Source: Acidobacteriota bacterium
GTDB taxonomy: Bacteria; Acidobacteriota; Terriglobia; Terriglobales; Acidobacteriaceae
Length of the DNA: 64,000 nt
Assembly (NCBI GenBank): GCA_023265315.1
Contig: JAHFUA010000002.1
Coordinates: forward strand, 1-64,000
Direction of reading: 5' to 3'
The translations under genes were made by a program, and so were the position numbers. Positions 9,246-18,168 of the stretch are shown one piece after another. How positions within the stretch are numbered: position 1 is the stretch's first letter; each line of letters starts with the position of its first letter. The notes under the pieces are model-generated. The model saw nothing but the letters and a program-made list of their open reading frames with translations, searched no databases and was not told the origin of the DNA.

Positions 9246-10740
9246 GCTGGAACGCATGTTTCTCGTTTCTGGTTTCTCGCTTCTGGACAGGAGCGGCGAC
9301 CGAGGGCTTCTCCCGAGAAACGAGAAACGAGAAACGAGAAAACGGGGCGGGGCGTCAGCAGCGATCGTGGCCGTCCTGTTGCTCCTCCTGCTGGTGAGCG
9401 CACCCTCGGCCGAGGAGAAGCAGCTCTCCATCTACGGTCCGCAGATGAGCTATTCCCTGCCTGTCTCCGAGCACAACAAACAGGAATACATCGCCCTGCT
9501 GGCAGCGCTGGAGCCGTTCGGCAACGTGAGCGCTGGCGTCGACGGCGAAAAGTGGAAGCTGAGCTTCAATAATCTGGAAGCCGAGTTCCGGAGGGACTCG
9601 AACCGGGGCAAAGTCGCGGGGCGCAGGTTCGGGCTGCCGGCGCCGTTCGTGTTGGAGGGCAATCGCGGGCTGGTGCCGCTGCGCGCCCTGCCCGGAATCC
9701 TCGGGCTGATGCTCGCCACCAAGACGGAGTACCACGAAGCCGCACGCCGTCTCTTCCTGGGCGGCGCTGCAACGCACTTCACCACCGATGTGCGCGAGGG
9801 CGGGCTGAGCGTGAACTTCAGCGCGCCGGTCAATCCCCTGATCAGCACCGAACCCGGCAGGCTCAAGATGACCTTCACGCGCGACCCGGTGGTCTCCAGC
9901 GCTTATATCCTCAGGCTAGAGAATCCGCTGGTGTCGGCGATCACGTTTTCGGAAAACAACGGCCGGGCGGAGCTCGTGGTGCAAGGGCGAGTGCCACTGC
10001 TGGCGCAGTTCGCCGCCGGCGGCAAGACGATCGATCTGGTGCCGGCGCCCAGCCAGGCGCAGAGCGCACCACCGGCTGCCGCGCCGGGAACTGCGACGGC
10101 GGCGGTCTCCGTGCCTCCGCCCCCGACCCTGCAATCACTCGCCGCCAAACCACCCTTCGTGGTGATGCTGGATGCCGGGCACGGCGGGGATGATCGCGGG
10201 GCGCTGCTGAGCGAGACGCTGGCGGAAAAGGCAGTCACGCTGGCCTTGGCGCGCCGGTTGCGGAGCGAGCTCCAGAGCTACGGCCTCAGCGCGGTGATGT
10301 CGCGCGACGCGGATGTCACCGTCCCGGTGGAGCAGCGCGCCGCCATGGCCGACGCCGCACGCGTCACGGTTTACGTGAGCTTGCATGCCGCGTCCTTGGG
10401 ACGCGGGGTGCGCGTGTACACGGCGATGATCAACTCCGCGAGCGCCAAGCCCGGCGGCTTCGTCCCCTGGGACGCGGCGCAGGCGGGATACGTGCTGAGC
10501 AGCCGCGCCCTGGCCGACATCGTCAAAGCGGAGCTGGGCAAGCACGAGATCCCCAGCTCCAAGCTCTCCGCGCCGGTAAAGCCGCTGAACAACGTGGCTG
10601 CGGCGGCCATCGCCATCGAGATCGCGCCTTCCGGGGCCGACGTCGGCAGCGTCAACGCGGCGGGATACCAGCAGCGCATCGCTACCGCCGTCGCCGAGGC
10701 CATCGTGGTGGGGCGGGCGCGGGTGGAGGCGGAGCGGTGA
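9232..10740 (+). CDS. N-acetylmuramoyl-L-alanine amidase (Amidase_3) with N-terminal stalk domain
   Basis: FVVMLDAGHGGDDRGALLSETLAEKAVTLALARRLRSEL ... VYVSLHAAS; signal-like VAVLLLLLLVSAPSA. True start may lie downstream of the heptamer repeat (GTG near 9367). Confidence 0.82.
   Translation: MPWSELERMFLVSGFSLLDRSGDRGLLPRNEKRETRKRGGASAAIVAVLLLLLLVSAPSAEEKQLSIYGPQMSYSLPVSEHNKQEYIALLAALEPFGNVSAGVDGEKWKLSFNNLEAEFRRDSNRGKVAGRRFGLPAPFVLEGNRGLVPLRALPGILGLMLATKTEYHEAARRLFLGGAATHFTTDVREGGLSVNFSAPVNPLISTEPGRLKMTFTRDPVVSSAYILRLENPLVSAITFSENNGRAELVVQGRVPLLAQFAAGGKTIDLVPAPSQAQSAPPAAAPGTATAAVSVPPPPTLQSLAAKPPFVVMLDAGHGGDDRGALLSETLAEKAVTLALARRLRSELQSYGLSAVMSRDADVTVPVEQRAAMADAARVTVYVSLHAASLGRGVRVYTAMINSASAKPGGFVPWDAAQAGYVLSSRALADIVKAELGKHEIPSSKLSAPVKPLNNVAAAAIAIEIAPSGADVGSVNAAGYQQRIATAVAEAIVVGRARVEAER
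9259..9341. repeat. Heptamer tandem repeats in inverted orientation: (TTTCTSG)x4 and (CGAGAAA)x4
   Basis: tttctcg tttctgg tttctcg cttctgg (9259-9286) and cgagaaa x4 (9314-9341). Confidence 0.92.
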
Positions 10741-11324
10741 CGCGTGCCCTCACTATCGCCACTGGGCTGCTGCTGGCGGCGGTTCTGGGCATGGGCGCTT
10801 ACCTGTACATTCTGCGCCGCAACGAGCAGGCGGGCGCGCGCAACCTTCCCGATACGCGTCCCATCTCGGCGCCGGTGGCGGGACCGCCCTCGCGCGTGAC
10901 CTTTTACTTGGCTTACGATGATCCCGGCGTGGTGCGCGCGCAGGAGGCATCCATCGCGCTGCCCGCTGATCCCGCCCAGCGTGGCCGCGAGATTCTGCAT
11001 GCCCTGGTGGGAGAGTATGTGAAGCGGCCGTCTGCGCACGAACTGCCCGGCGGCGCCGACGTGAAGGACGTTTTTCTGGTGACCGGCGACACGGCTGTGG
11101 TGGATACCACGCCGGCATTCGCCGAAGGACATCGCTCCGGCGTCTTCGTGGAGACGCTCACTGTCGCCTCGCTGGTCAAGACCCTGACCGCGAACCTTCC
11201 CGGCGTCACGCGGGTGAAGATCCTGGTGGACGGCAAGGAGCGCGAGACCCTGGCCGGGCATGCCGATCTCGAGTGCTTCTATGATGTAGTCACGGTGGAG
11301 CAACTGCTCGAACAACTGCGATGA
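10737..11324 (+). CDS. GerMN domain-containing protein
   Basis: N-terminal TM; GerMN-like VTFYLAYDDPG ... VKDVFLVTGDTAVVDTTPAFAEGHRSGVFVETLTVASLVKTLTANLPGVTRVKILVDGKERETLAGHADL. 4-nt overlaps with both neighbours. Confidence 0.8.
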   Translation: MTRALTIATGLLLAAVLGMGAYLYILRRNEQAGARNLPDTRPISAPVAGPPSRVTFYLAYDDPGVVRAQEASIALPADPAQRGREILHALVGEYVKRPSAHELPGGADVKDVFLVTGDTAVVDTTPAFAEGHRSGVFVETLTVASLVKTLTANLPGVTRVKILVDGKERETLAGHADLECFYDVVTVEQLLEQLR

Positions 11325-12136
11325 GACGAGTGACCATCGGCGTATTCGATTCCGGCGTGGGCGGCCTGACCGTGCTGCGCGAGCTGGTGGCGCGCATTCC
11401 CGATGCCGACTATCTCTATTTCGGCGACACTGCCCGCCTGCCCTACGGATCGAAGTCACGCGAGACCATCGCCAAGTACGCGGTCTCGGCGACAAAGTTC
11501 TTGGAGGAGCGCGGCGCGGAGCTGCTGGTCATCGCCTGCAACACCGCCAGCGCGCTGGCGCTGGACGCGATCACGGATGCCGCTAACATCGGGGTGGTCG
11601 GCGTGGTCGAGCCCGGCGCGGAATCGGCTGCGGCCGCCACCCGCCGCAACAAAGTGCTGGTGATCGGCACCGAAGCCACCATCAAGAGTCATGCCTACCA
11701 GCATGCGCTCGAAAAACGCGGCGTACAGGTCTGCGAGAAGGCGTGCCCGCTGTTTGTGCCGCTGATCGAGGAGGGATGGCTGGAGCATCCCGTCACCCAG
11801 CAGGTCGCCCACGTTTACCTCGACGACGTCTTCCAGGATTTTGAGAGCGGGCCCGACGTGCTCGTGCTCGGCTGCACCCATTACCCGCTGATCAAGCCAT
11901 TGCTGCGCAGCGTCGCGCCCTGGCGGGTCGAGATCGTGGATTCGGCGGAAGCGACGGCCCGCTGCGTCGCCGAGGGCCTGCGCATCGCCCCGCCTAAGAC
12001 CTCCGAAGGGGCCGAGCGCCGCAAGCCCGCCCGCATGAAGTTTTTCGCCACCGATTCGGTGGAGAAATTCCGCAGCCTGGGCGAGCGCTTCATGGGACAC
12101 GCGCTCGAGGACGTGCAGCACGTGGACATGGGGTAG
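11321..12136 (+). CDS. murI: Glutamate racemase
   Basis: [66 protein letters not shown]. Confidence 0.95.
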   Translation: MRRVTIGVFDSGVGGLTVLRELVARIPDADYLYFGDTARLPYGSKSRETIAKYAVSATKFLEERGAELLVIACNTASALALDAITDAANIGVVGVVEPGAESAAAATRRNKVLVIGTEATIKSHAYQHALEKRGVQVCEKACPLFVPLIEEGWLEHPVTQQVAHVYLDDVFQDFESGPDVLVLGCTHYPLIKPLLRSVAPWRVEIVDSAEATARCVAEGLRIAPPKTSEGAERRKPARMKFFATDSVEKFRSLGERFMGHALEDVQHVDMG

Positions 12137-12273
12137 TCGTCGGTCGTCGGCCTTCGGCCCAAGAAGTGCGGTCCCTCGTATTGACTCTGTTGGACAGCAG
12201 TGCAGAATTGATTTACTTTCGACTGCTAATTTGAACCACAATCCCGCTGGCCGACGACTAACGACCGACGACG
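12137..12273. repeat. Heptamer repeat arms in inverted orientation (tcgtcgg x2 + ccttcgg; ccgacga ctaacga ccgacga)
   Basis: Arms at 12137-12157 and 12250-12273 flank the murI-rph intergenic region. Confidence 0.82.
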
Positions 12274-12278
12274 CAGTC

Positions 12279-13016
12279 ATGTTCTTCCGCTCCGACAATC
12301 GCGCCCCCGACCAGATGCGGCCGGTAAACCTCGTCCCGGATTACATCTCGACCGCCGAAGGGTCGGTGCTGATCGAGGTGGGCAACACGCGCGTGATCTG
12401 CACCGCGTCGGTAGAGGAAGCTGTCCCTTCCTGGATGCGCAACTCCGGCAAGGGCTGGATCACCAGCGAATATGGCATGCTGCCGCGATCGACGCTGACG
12501 CGCACGCCGCGAGATGCCGCCCGGGGACGCATCAGCGGCCGCACGCACGAGATCCAGCGGCTGATCGGGCGCGCGCTGCGGGCCGTCACCGACCTCGCTC
12601 GCCTGGGTGAGCGCACCATCTGGATGGATTGCGACGTGATCCAGGCCGACGGCGGCACCCGCACCGCTTCTATCACTGGGTCGTTTGTCGCCCTCGGTCT
12701 CGCCATGCAGAAGCTGGTCGAGGCCGGCACGCTAACCGCCCCGCCTGTCCGCGATTACGTGGCGGCTACCAGCGTCGGCATCGTGGATGGAGAGATCCTG
12801 CTTGACCTTAGCTACGAGGAAGACTCGCGCGCTGAGGTGGACCTGAACTTCGTCATGACCGGCGGGAAGAAGATTGTCGAGATCCAGGCCACCGCCGAGC
12901 AGCGGGCCTTCGATGAAGAGCAACTCCACTGCATGACCGAACTCGCCAAGCGCGGCGTAGAATCATTGATCGCGCGGCAACGTGCCATTCTGGGAACGCT
13001 GTTGCTGCGGCAGTGA
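12279..13016 (+). CDS. rph: Ribonuclease PH
   Basis: [86 protein letters not shown]. Start MFFRSD is just after a repeat. Confidence 0.96.
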   Translation: MFFRSDNRAPDQMRPVNLVPDYISTAEGSVLIEVGNTRVICTASVEEAVPSWMRNSGKGWITSEYGMLPRSTLTRTPRDAARGRISGRTHEIQRLIGRALRAVTDLARLGERTIWMDCDVIQADGGTRTASITGSFVALGLAMQKLVEAGTLTAPPVRDYVAATSVGIVDGEILLDLSYEEDSRAEVDLNFVMTGGKKIVEIQATAEQRAFDEEQLHCMTELAKRGVESLIARQRAILGTLLLRQ

Positions 13017-13126
13017 CGCGCACCGCACCCCGTCCGCTGCCGCGGCGCGGTGTTAGAATATGCGGCTGTTCGGCCATCACCGCCCGTCATAGCGCTGCCC
13101 GCGCGAAATCATAGAGGAGGAATCTC

Positions 13127-14128
13127 GTGAAGCTTACGCCTGGAAAACTGAAGGGACTGAAGGCTGTGTCCACGCCCAAGGGCGTCATCGGCGCTGCCGC
13201 CATGGACCAGCGCGGTTCGCTGAAGAAGGCCCTCGGCCAGCACGCCACCGACGCCGGCCTGGAAGAGTTCAAATCGCTGGTCACGGAAGTGCTCACCCCA
13301 CACGCCAGCGCCATCCTGCTCGATCCGGAGTGGGGCCTGCCTGCCTCCAAACGGCGCGCCAAGAATGCCGGCCTGCTGCTCGCCTACGAGAAAACCGGTT
13401 ACGACAAGACCGGCCCCGGCCGCCTGCCCGACCTGCTCGACCACTGGTCGGTGCGCCGCCTCAAGGAAGCCGGCGCCAACTGCATCAAGATCCTGCTCTA
13501 CTACACCCCCTTCGATCCCAAGGAGATCAACGACCAGAAGCACGCCTGGGTGGAGCGCATTGGAGACGAGTGCCGCGCCAACGATGTCCCCTTCTTTCTC
13601 GAGTTCGTCGGCTACGAAGAAGGTCTCGACGAAAAGGGCTTCGACTACGCCAAGAAAAAGCCGCAGATCGTCAAAGCCAGCATGGCCGAATTCACCAAGG
13701 ACCGCTACGGGGTGGACGTGATGAAGGTCGAGGTGCCGGTGAATATGAAGTTCGTCGAGGGCGCTAAGACCTACGCCGGGCCGACCGCCTACAGCAAGAA
13801 AGAAGCTATGCAGCACTTCTGCGATGCCGCCGCAGTCGCGACCAAGCCGTTCATTTACCTTTCGGCCGGTGTGTCGAACGCTGAGTTCACCGAGTCGCTC
13901 GAACTTGCTGCCGAAGCGGGCGTGAAGTTCAACGGCGTACTCTGTGGCCGCGCCACTTGGAAAGACGGTATCCCGCTGTTCGCCAAAGATGGCGCGCCGG
14001 CATTCCGCAAGTGGCTCGAAGACCAGGGCGTGAAAAACATCAACAATGTCAATGAACGGCTGAAGGGCGCGACCTCGTGGTTCCCGATCTATGAAGTGGA
14101 ACCTGCGCTGGTCGGCGCCGGGCGCTGA
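13127..14128 (+). CDS. lacD: Tagatose 1,6-diphosphate aldolase (LacD-type)
   Basis: MKLTPGKLKGLKAVSTPKGVIGAAAMDQRGSLKKAL ... VMKVEVPVNMKFVEG ... PFIYLSAGVSNAEF ... NGVLCGRATWKDGI. RBS aggagg upstream. Confidence 0.88.
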   Translation: MKLTPGKLKGLKAVSTPKGVIGAAAMDQRGSLKKALGQHATDAGLEEFKSLVTEVLTPHASAILLDPEWGLPASKRRAKNAGLLLAYEKTGYDKTGPGRLPDLLDHWSVRRLKEAGANCIKILLYYTPFDPKEINDQKHAWVERIGDECRANDVPFFLEFVGYEEGLDEKGFDYAKKKPQIVKASMAEFTKDRYGVDVMKVEVPVNMKFVEGAKTYAGPTAYSKKEAMQHFCDAAAVATKPFIYLSAGVSNAEFTESLELAAEAGVKFNGVLCGRATWKDGIPLFAKDGAPAFRKWLEDQGVKNINNVNERLKGATSWFPIYEVEPALVGAGR

Positions 14129-14140
14129 TTGCATAAACCC

Positions 14141-14172
14141 GTGTAGAGACGCAGCATGCTGCGTCTCTACAC
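14141..14172. repeat. Perfect 32-bp palindrome GTGTAGAGACGCAGCATGCTGCGTCTCTACAC
   Basis: The 16-nt left arm is the exact reverse complement of the right arm; between convergent lacD and the glycosyltransferase gene. Confidence 0.95.
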
Positions 14173-14186
14173 ATCCTCTGCGCTCT

Positions 14187-15461
14187 TCATTTCTCGACCG
14201 GCGCGTGGACAAAGGCCTCGATCTCGTCGCACGCGGCTCGCACCCCATCTTCGGCACGCACACGCTCCCCGATCCCGGCCGCCTTCATCGCATATGCCGG
14301 ATCATGCAGCAAGCGGTCCAGTTCGGCGGATGCGCTGCGCGCGTTGTAGCGCTCGCGGCTGATCGTCCGCGCCACTCCCAGGCGCTTCAGGCGGGCAGCG
14401 TTGTCGGGCTGGTCGTGGCTGTAGGGCATCACCAGCATCGGACGACCGGAGCGCATCGCCTGACCCGTGGTGCCGATCCCGCCCTGGTGCACGATGGCGG
14501 CTGCGCGCGGAAAAATCTCGGAGAACGGCAGGTAATCAAACGCGGCGATGCCGGGAGGCAGGGGCTTGGGCAGCTCGTTGCCGGTCTCGCGTCCGGTGAT
14601 CAACACAGCGCGGCAACCGAGCATCCGCACGGCTGCGATGCTCTCCGTGAAGAAGTCTCGCGCGTCGTGGACGGCGGAAGAGCCCAGCGTGAAAACTACG
14701 GGCGGCGGTCCGTCGGCCAGTAAGCCTTCGAGTTCTGTCGGCGTGCTGCCGCGCTCGTCGCGATCGAAGAAGGGGAAGCCGGTAACGCGCGTCTGCGAAG
14801 GCCAATCATCCTGCGGCGGCGCGAGGGCCGCAGAAAACAGCGCTAGGATACGGTACGGCGAATGCTGTCCTTCGAACATCGGGCTGGGGCCGGCGGGCAG
14901 GCCGAGTTCGTGCTCCAATTGGCGATAGTCTTTGAACCACGACCGCGTGACCCAGTCGGCAAAGCGCATGAATCCCCGATTCAGGAACCGTCCCATGCGC
15001 GCGAAGCGTTCCCGCGCCGGCATCGCCGGCCAGACCGGAGGATCGCTGGCCGAGAACATGCTTAGCGGCGAGAGCACGGTGGAGACCCATGGTTTGCCCA
15101 GCTTGCGCCCGATCAGCGGCGCTGCCAGGGTGATCACGTGACTGATGAGCAGGTCGGCACCGCGCACGGCGGCGCTCAGGTCTTCATAGCCGACGCGCAG
15201 GTACGGCAAGACGAACTCTTTGAACACTACTTCCCCGCCCCGGCGAGCATCCATCACTCGGCGCATCAAGGCCTGGTCGGGAAGAGGCAAGTCCGGACGC
15301 ACGGGGTGGAACTCGATCCCTTGCGTCTCAATGCGCTCGCGGTACATGGCGATCGTAGCGACGACCGGCTGGTGCCCACGAGCCTTCAGCCCGAGAGCTA
15401 TGGCGATGTAGGGGTGAAGGTCGCCCAGCGAGCCGAAGGTGGCGAGAATGATGCGAGCCAT
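14187..15461 (-). CDS. Glycosyltransferase, UDP-glucosyltransferase/MGT-like (GT1/GT28)
   Basis: MARIILATFGSLGDLHPYIAIALGLKARGHQPVVAT; C-terminal AAIVHQGGIGTTGQAMRSGRPMLVMPYSHDQPDNAARL. Confidence 0.88.
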   Translation of the reverse strand: MARIILATFGSLGDLHPYIAIALGLKARGHQPVVATIAMYRERIETQGIEFHPVRPDLPLPDQALMRRVMDARRGGEVVFKEFVLPYLRVGYEDLSAAVRGADLLISHVITLAAPLIGRKLGKPWVSTVLSPLSMFSASDPPVWPAMPARERFARMGRFLNRGFMRFADWVTRSWFKDYRQLEHELGLPAGPSPMFEGQHSPYRILALFSAALAPPQDDWPSQTRVTGFPFFDRDERGSTPTELEGLLADGPPPVVFTLGSSAVHDARDFFTESIAAVRMLGCRAVLITGRETGNELPKPLPPGIAAFDYLPFSEIFPRAAAIVHQGGIGTTGQAMRSGRPMLVMPYSHDQPDNAARLKRLGVARTISRERYNARSASAELDRLLHDPAYAMKAAGIGERVRAEDGVRAACDEIEAFVHAPVEK

Positions 15462-15520
15462 TTGGAACGATCATCAACGCAGAGAACGCGACGGAACAAT
15501 GTCCCGATTACCCGATGTAC

Positions 15521-17077
15521 CTACTCCCACTCAATCGTCCCCGGCGGTTTGCTCGTTGTGTCGTACACCACCCGGTTGATTCCCTTGACCTCATTCACGA
15601 TCCGCGTGGAGATGCGCTTGAGCACCTCCCAAGGCAGTTCGACCACGTCAGCGGTCATGCCGTCTTCGGAGTGCACGGCGCGGATAGCGCAGGTGTAGGC
15701 GTAGGTGCGGGCATCGCCCATCACGCCCACCGACATCACCGGCAGCAGCACGGCAAACGATTGCCAGATCTTCGCGTAGAGCCCGGCGCGCTTGATTTCG
15801 CCGACCACAATGTCATCGGCTTGGCGCAGAAGCTCCAGGCGCTCACGCGTGACCTCGCCCAAAATCCGCACTGCGAGGCCCGGCCCGGGGAACGGCTGCC
15901 GCTGCAGGATTTCCTCGGGCATGCCGAGGTCGCGGCCGATGCGCCGGACTTCGTCCTTGAATAGATCCTTCAGCGGCTCGATCAGCTTGAGCTTCATCTC
16001 CTCGGGCAATCCGCCGACGTTGTGATGGCTCTTGATAGTCTGCGAAGGACCGCGCACGGAGCGCGACTCGATCACGTCGGGATAGAGCGTGCCCTGCACC
16101 AGCCACTCCACGTGGCCTTGCTCCTGCGCGATGCGGTGCGCCTCTTCGTCGAAAACCGCGACGAACTCGTTGCCGATGAGCTTGCGCTTCCGCTCCGGAT
16201 CGGTGATGCCCTCCAGTTTCGCGAGGAAGCGGTCGGACGCGTCAACCGCCAGCAGGTGGAGGCCGAGCTTGTCGCGCAGGTTCTGCTGCACCTTCTCGAA
16301 CTCGTTCTTGCGCAGCACGCCGTTGTTGACGAAGACGCAAGTGAGGCGGTCGCCGATGGCGCGATGCACGAGCGTGGCGGCGACCGAGGAATCCACGCCG
16401 CCGGAGAGCGCGCAGATGGCGCGGCCCTGGCCGACCGTCCGGCGGACCGAGGCCACGGTCTCGTTAATGAAGTGCTGGTTCGTCCACTCCGGCCGCGCAT
16501 GGCAGATGCCGAAGATAAAGTTCTTCAGGATCTCCGTTCCCTGGCGGGTGTGGTGCACCTCGGGATGGAACTGCACCGCGTACAGGTTGCGCTTGGGGTC
16601 CTCGATGGCGGCCACGGCTGCGTTCTGCGTGCGCGCCACCAGCTTGAAACCGGGTGGCAGCTCGAGGGCCTCGTCGCCGTGCGACATCCACACCGACATC
16701 TCCGCCGGCAGTTCCTGAAATAACCGCGAGCCGTTCAACACCTCGACCATCGCGTGGCCGTATTCGCGCTTTTCCGCGGCGCGGACTTTGCCGCCCAGTT
16801 TGTGCGCCATGAGCTGCAACCCGTAGCAGATGCCGAGCACCGGCAGACCGAGCGTGAAGATGCGATCGTCGGCCGTGGGCGCGTCTTCGTCGTACACCGA
16901 TGACGGCCCACCGGAGAGCACGATGCCCACAGGCGCATAGCTGCGGATCTCGTCCACCGAGGCGGTGCACGGCAGGACTACCGAGAAGACTTTCTGTTCG
17001 CGTACGCGGCGCGCGATGAGCTGCGAATACTGCGCGCCGAAGTCGAGCACAACGATGGATTGCGCTTCCATAAACAA
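15521..17077 (-). CDS. guaA: GMP synthase (glutamine-hydrolysing)
   Basis: [102 protein letters not shown]. Confidence 0.97.
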   Translation of the reverse strand: MFMEAQSIVVLDFGAQYSQLIARRVREQKVFSVVLPCTASVDEIRSYAPVGIVLSGGPSSVYDEDAPTADDRIFTLGLPVLGICYGLQLMAHKLGGKVRAAEKREYGHAMVEVLNGSRLFQELPAEMSVWMSHGDEALELPPGFKLVARTQNAAVAAIEDPKRNLYAVQFHPEVHHTRQGTEILKNFIFGICHARPEWTNQHFINETVASVRRTVGQGRAICALSGGVDSSVAATLVHRAIGDRLTCVFVNNGVLRKNEFEKVQQNLRDKLGLHLLAVDASDRFLAKLEGITDPERKRKLIGNEFVAVFDEEAHRIAQEQGHVEWLVQGTLYPDVIESRSVRGPSQTIKSHHNVGGLPEEMKLKLIEPLKDLFKDEVRRIGRDLGMPEEILQRQPFPGPGLAVRILGEVTRERLELLRQADDIVVGEIKRAGLYAKIWQSFAVLLPVMSVGVMGDARTYAYTCAIRAVHSEDGMTADVVELPWEVLKRISTRIVNEVKGINRVVYDTTSKPPGTIEWE

Positions 17078-17113
17078 AGATGGCAGAACCTGAGGACAGT
17101 GTAAAGGAGACGA

Positions 17114-17148
17114 GAGCTGCTAGCTACTAGCTCCTAGCTGGTAGCTCC
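17114..17148. repeat. Heptamer tandem repeat gagctgc/tagctac/tagctcc/tagctgg/tagctcc
   Basis: Five 7-nt units; the stop codon of the 17134..18120 gene lies in the array. Confidence 0.9.
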
Positions 17149-18120
17149 TTCCGGGCCGGGCAATCCCGGCTCGGATACGAGTGGCAGATCGGGCATTGGC
17201 GGCGCCTCCGGCGCGGGCGACAGAGATTCCGGTGCGACGGCTGCCGGCGGCGTGCGATCGCTTTCGTCGATTGCGACGTAGGCAGCCAGACGCGCAATGT
17301 ACAGGAAATCCACCACTGCGAAATAGGCAAGCGTGATCACTCCCAGGAAAAAGACTGTGACCGCGGGCGGCACTTTATCGGCGAGGGATAGCGCCAGCAG
17401 GCAAACCACGGTGCAGAACGCGAAGAGCACACCACGGATGGCGCCGAAAACAGCTCCCGCGCCGGCAAACGTTCTCGGGTGGCGGCGGAACAGACCGACA
17501 GCTTCGCGGATGGCAGTGAAGGTGTCGTGTCGGTCACGCGCGGCAGGGATCGCTGCCAGAGAGAGGAACCAGTTCAGGCGCGAGCGCACCATGGTGACGA
17601 CCGTACCCAGGACGACGAATACCATCAGAAAGATACCAGGACGTACGTCGGTGTCGCTGACAGCAGCACGGCCGGCCAGGATCAAGACTCCGAGATATCC
17701 GATCAGAGAAGCCAGCACGACGCTGGCGCGCAGGATATTCAAGCCTAACTGAGGCGCGAGAGCGACCGAGCTCTCGCGGCGAAGCAGCGCCTTGAGCGTC
17801 GCGGCGCGCCCAATCGTCGCCGCTGCAACCCACAGCACGAAGATTGCCGGCAGCACGATGGCCGCAACCCGCACCAGCCGCGGACTGCCATGCAAAATAT
17901 GGGCGATGGCATCGGCGATCAGCCAGCGGGCATGGCCGCGCAGCGCCAGAAGCTCGATATTCGTGATGCGCAGCGTGTCCAGGTATGCAAAAAGCGACGC
18001 GGCCGCGAGCGCCAGTGCCGCCAGGCCGAAGCTCCAGCGCCAGGCGATCTCGGCCAGCGCAATCGCCGGCTCGCGAAACGCCGTGCGGAACCCATCGCTT
18101 ATTGGCGAGGTAGAGGACAT
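17134..18120 (-). CDS. Hypothetical integral membrane protein
   Basis: Multiple hydrophobic helices; continuous ORF between guaA and leuS. The stop codon lies inside a heptamer repeat. Confidence 0.65.
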   Translation of the reverse strand: MSSTSPISDGFRTAFREPAIALAEIAWRWSFGLAALALAAASLFAYLDTLRITNIELLALRGHARWLIADAIAHILHGSPRLVRVAAIVLPAIFVLWVAAATIGRAATLKALLRRESSVALAPQLGLNILRASVVLASLIGYLGVLILAGRAAVSDTDVRPGIFLMVFVVLGTVVTMVRSRLNWFLSLAAIPAARDRHDTFTAIREAVGLFRRHPRTFAGAGAVFGAIRGVLFAFCTVVCLLALSLADKVPPAVTVFFLGVITLAYFAVVDFLYIARLAAYVAIDESDRTPPAAVAPESLSPAPEAPPMPDLPLVSEPGLPGPEGATS

Positions 18121-18122
18121 AG

Positions 18123-18152
18123 ATCCGCGTTCATCCGCGTGAATCCGCGGCG
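18123..18152. repeat. Decamer tandem repeat ATCCGCGTTC/ATCCGCGTGA/ATCCGCGGCG
   Basis: Three 10-nt units directly between divergently placed gene ends. Confidence 0.88.
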
Positions 18153-18168
18153 AAAAAGTTCACCGATG

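Noticed and set aside
9259-9341. Possible CRISPR-like array
   Set aside because: Units are contiguous 7-mers with no spacers and no cas genes in the window.
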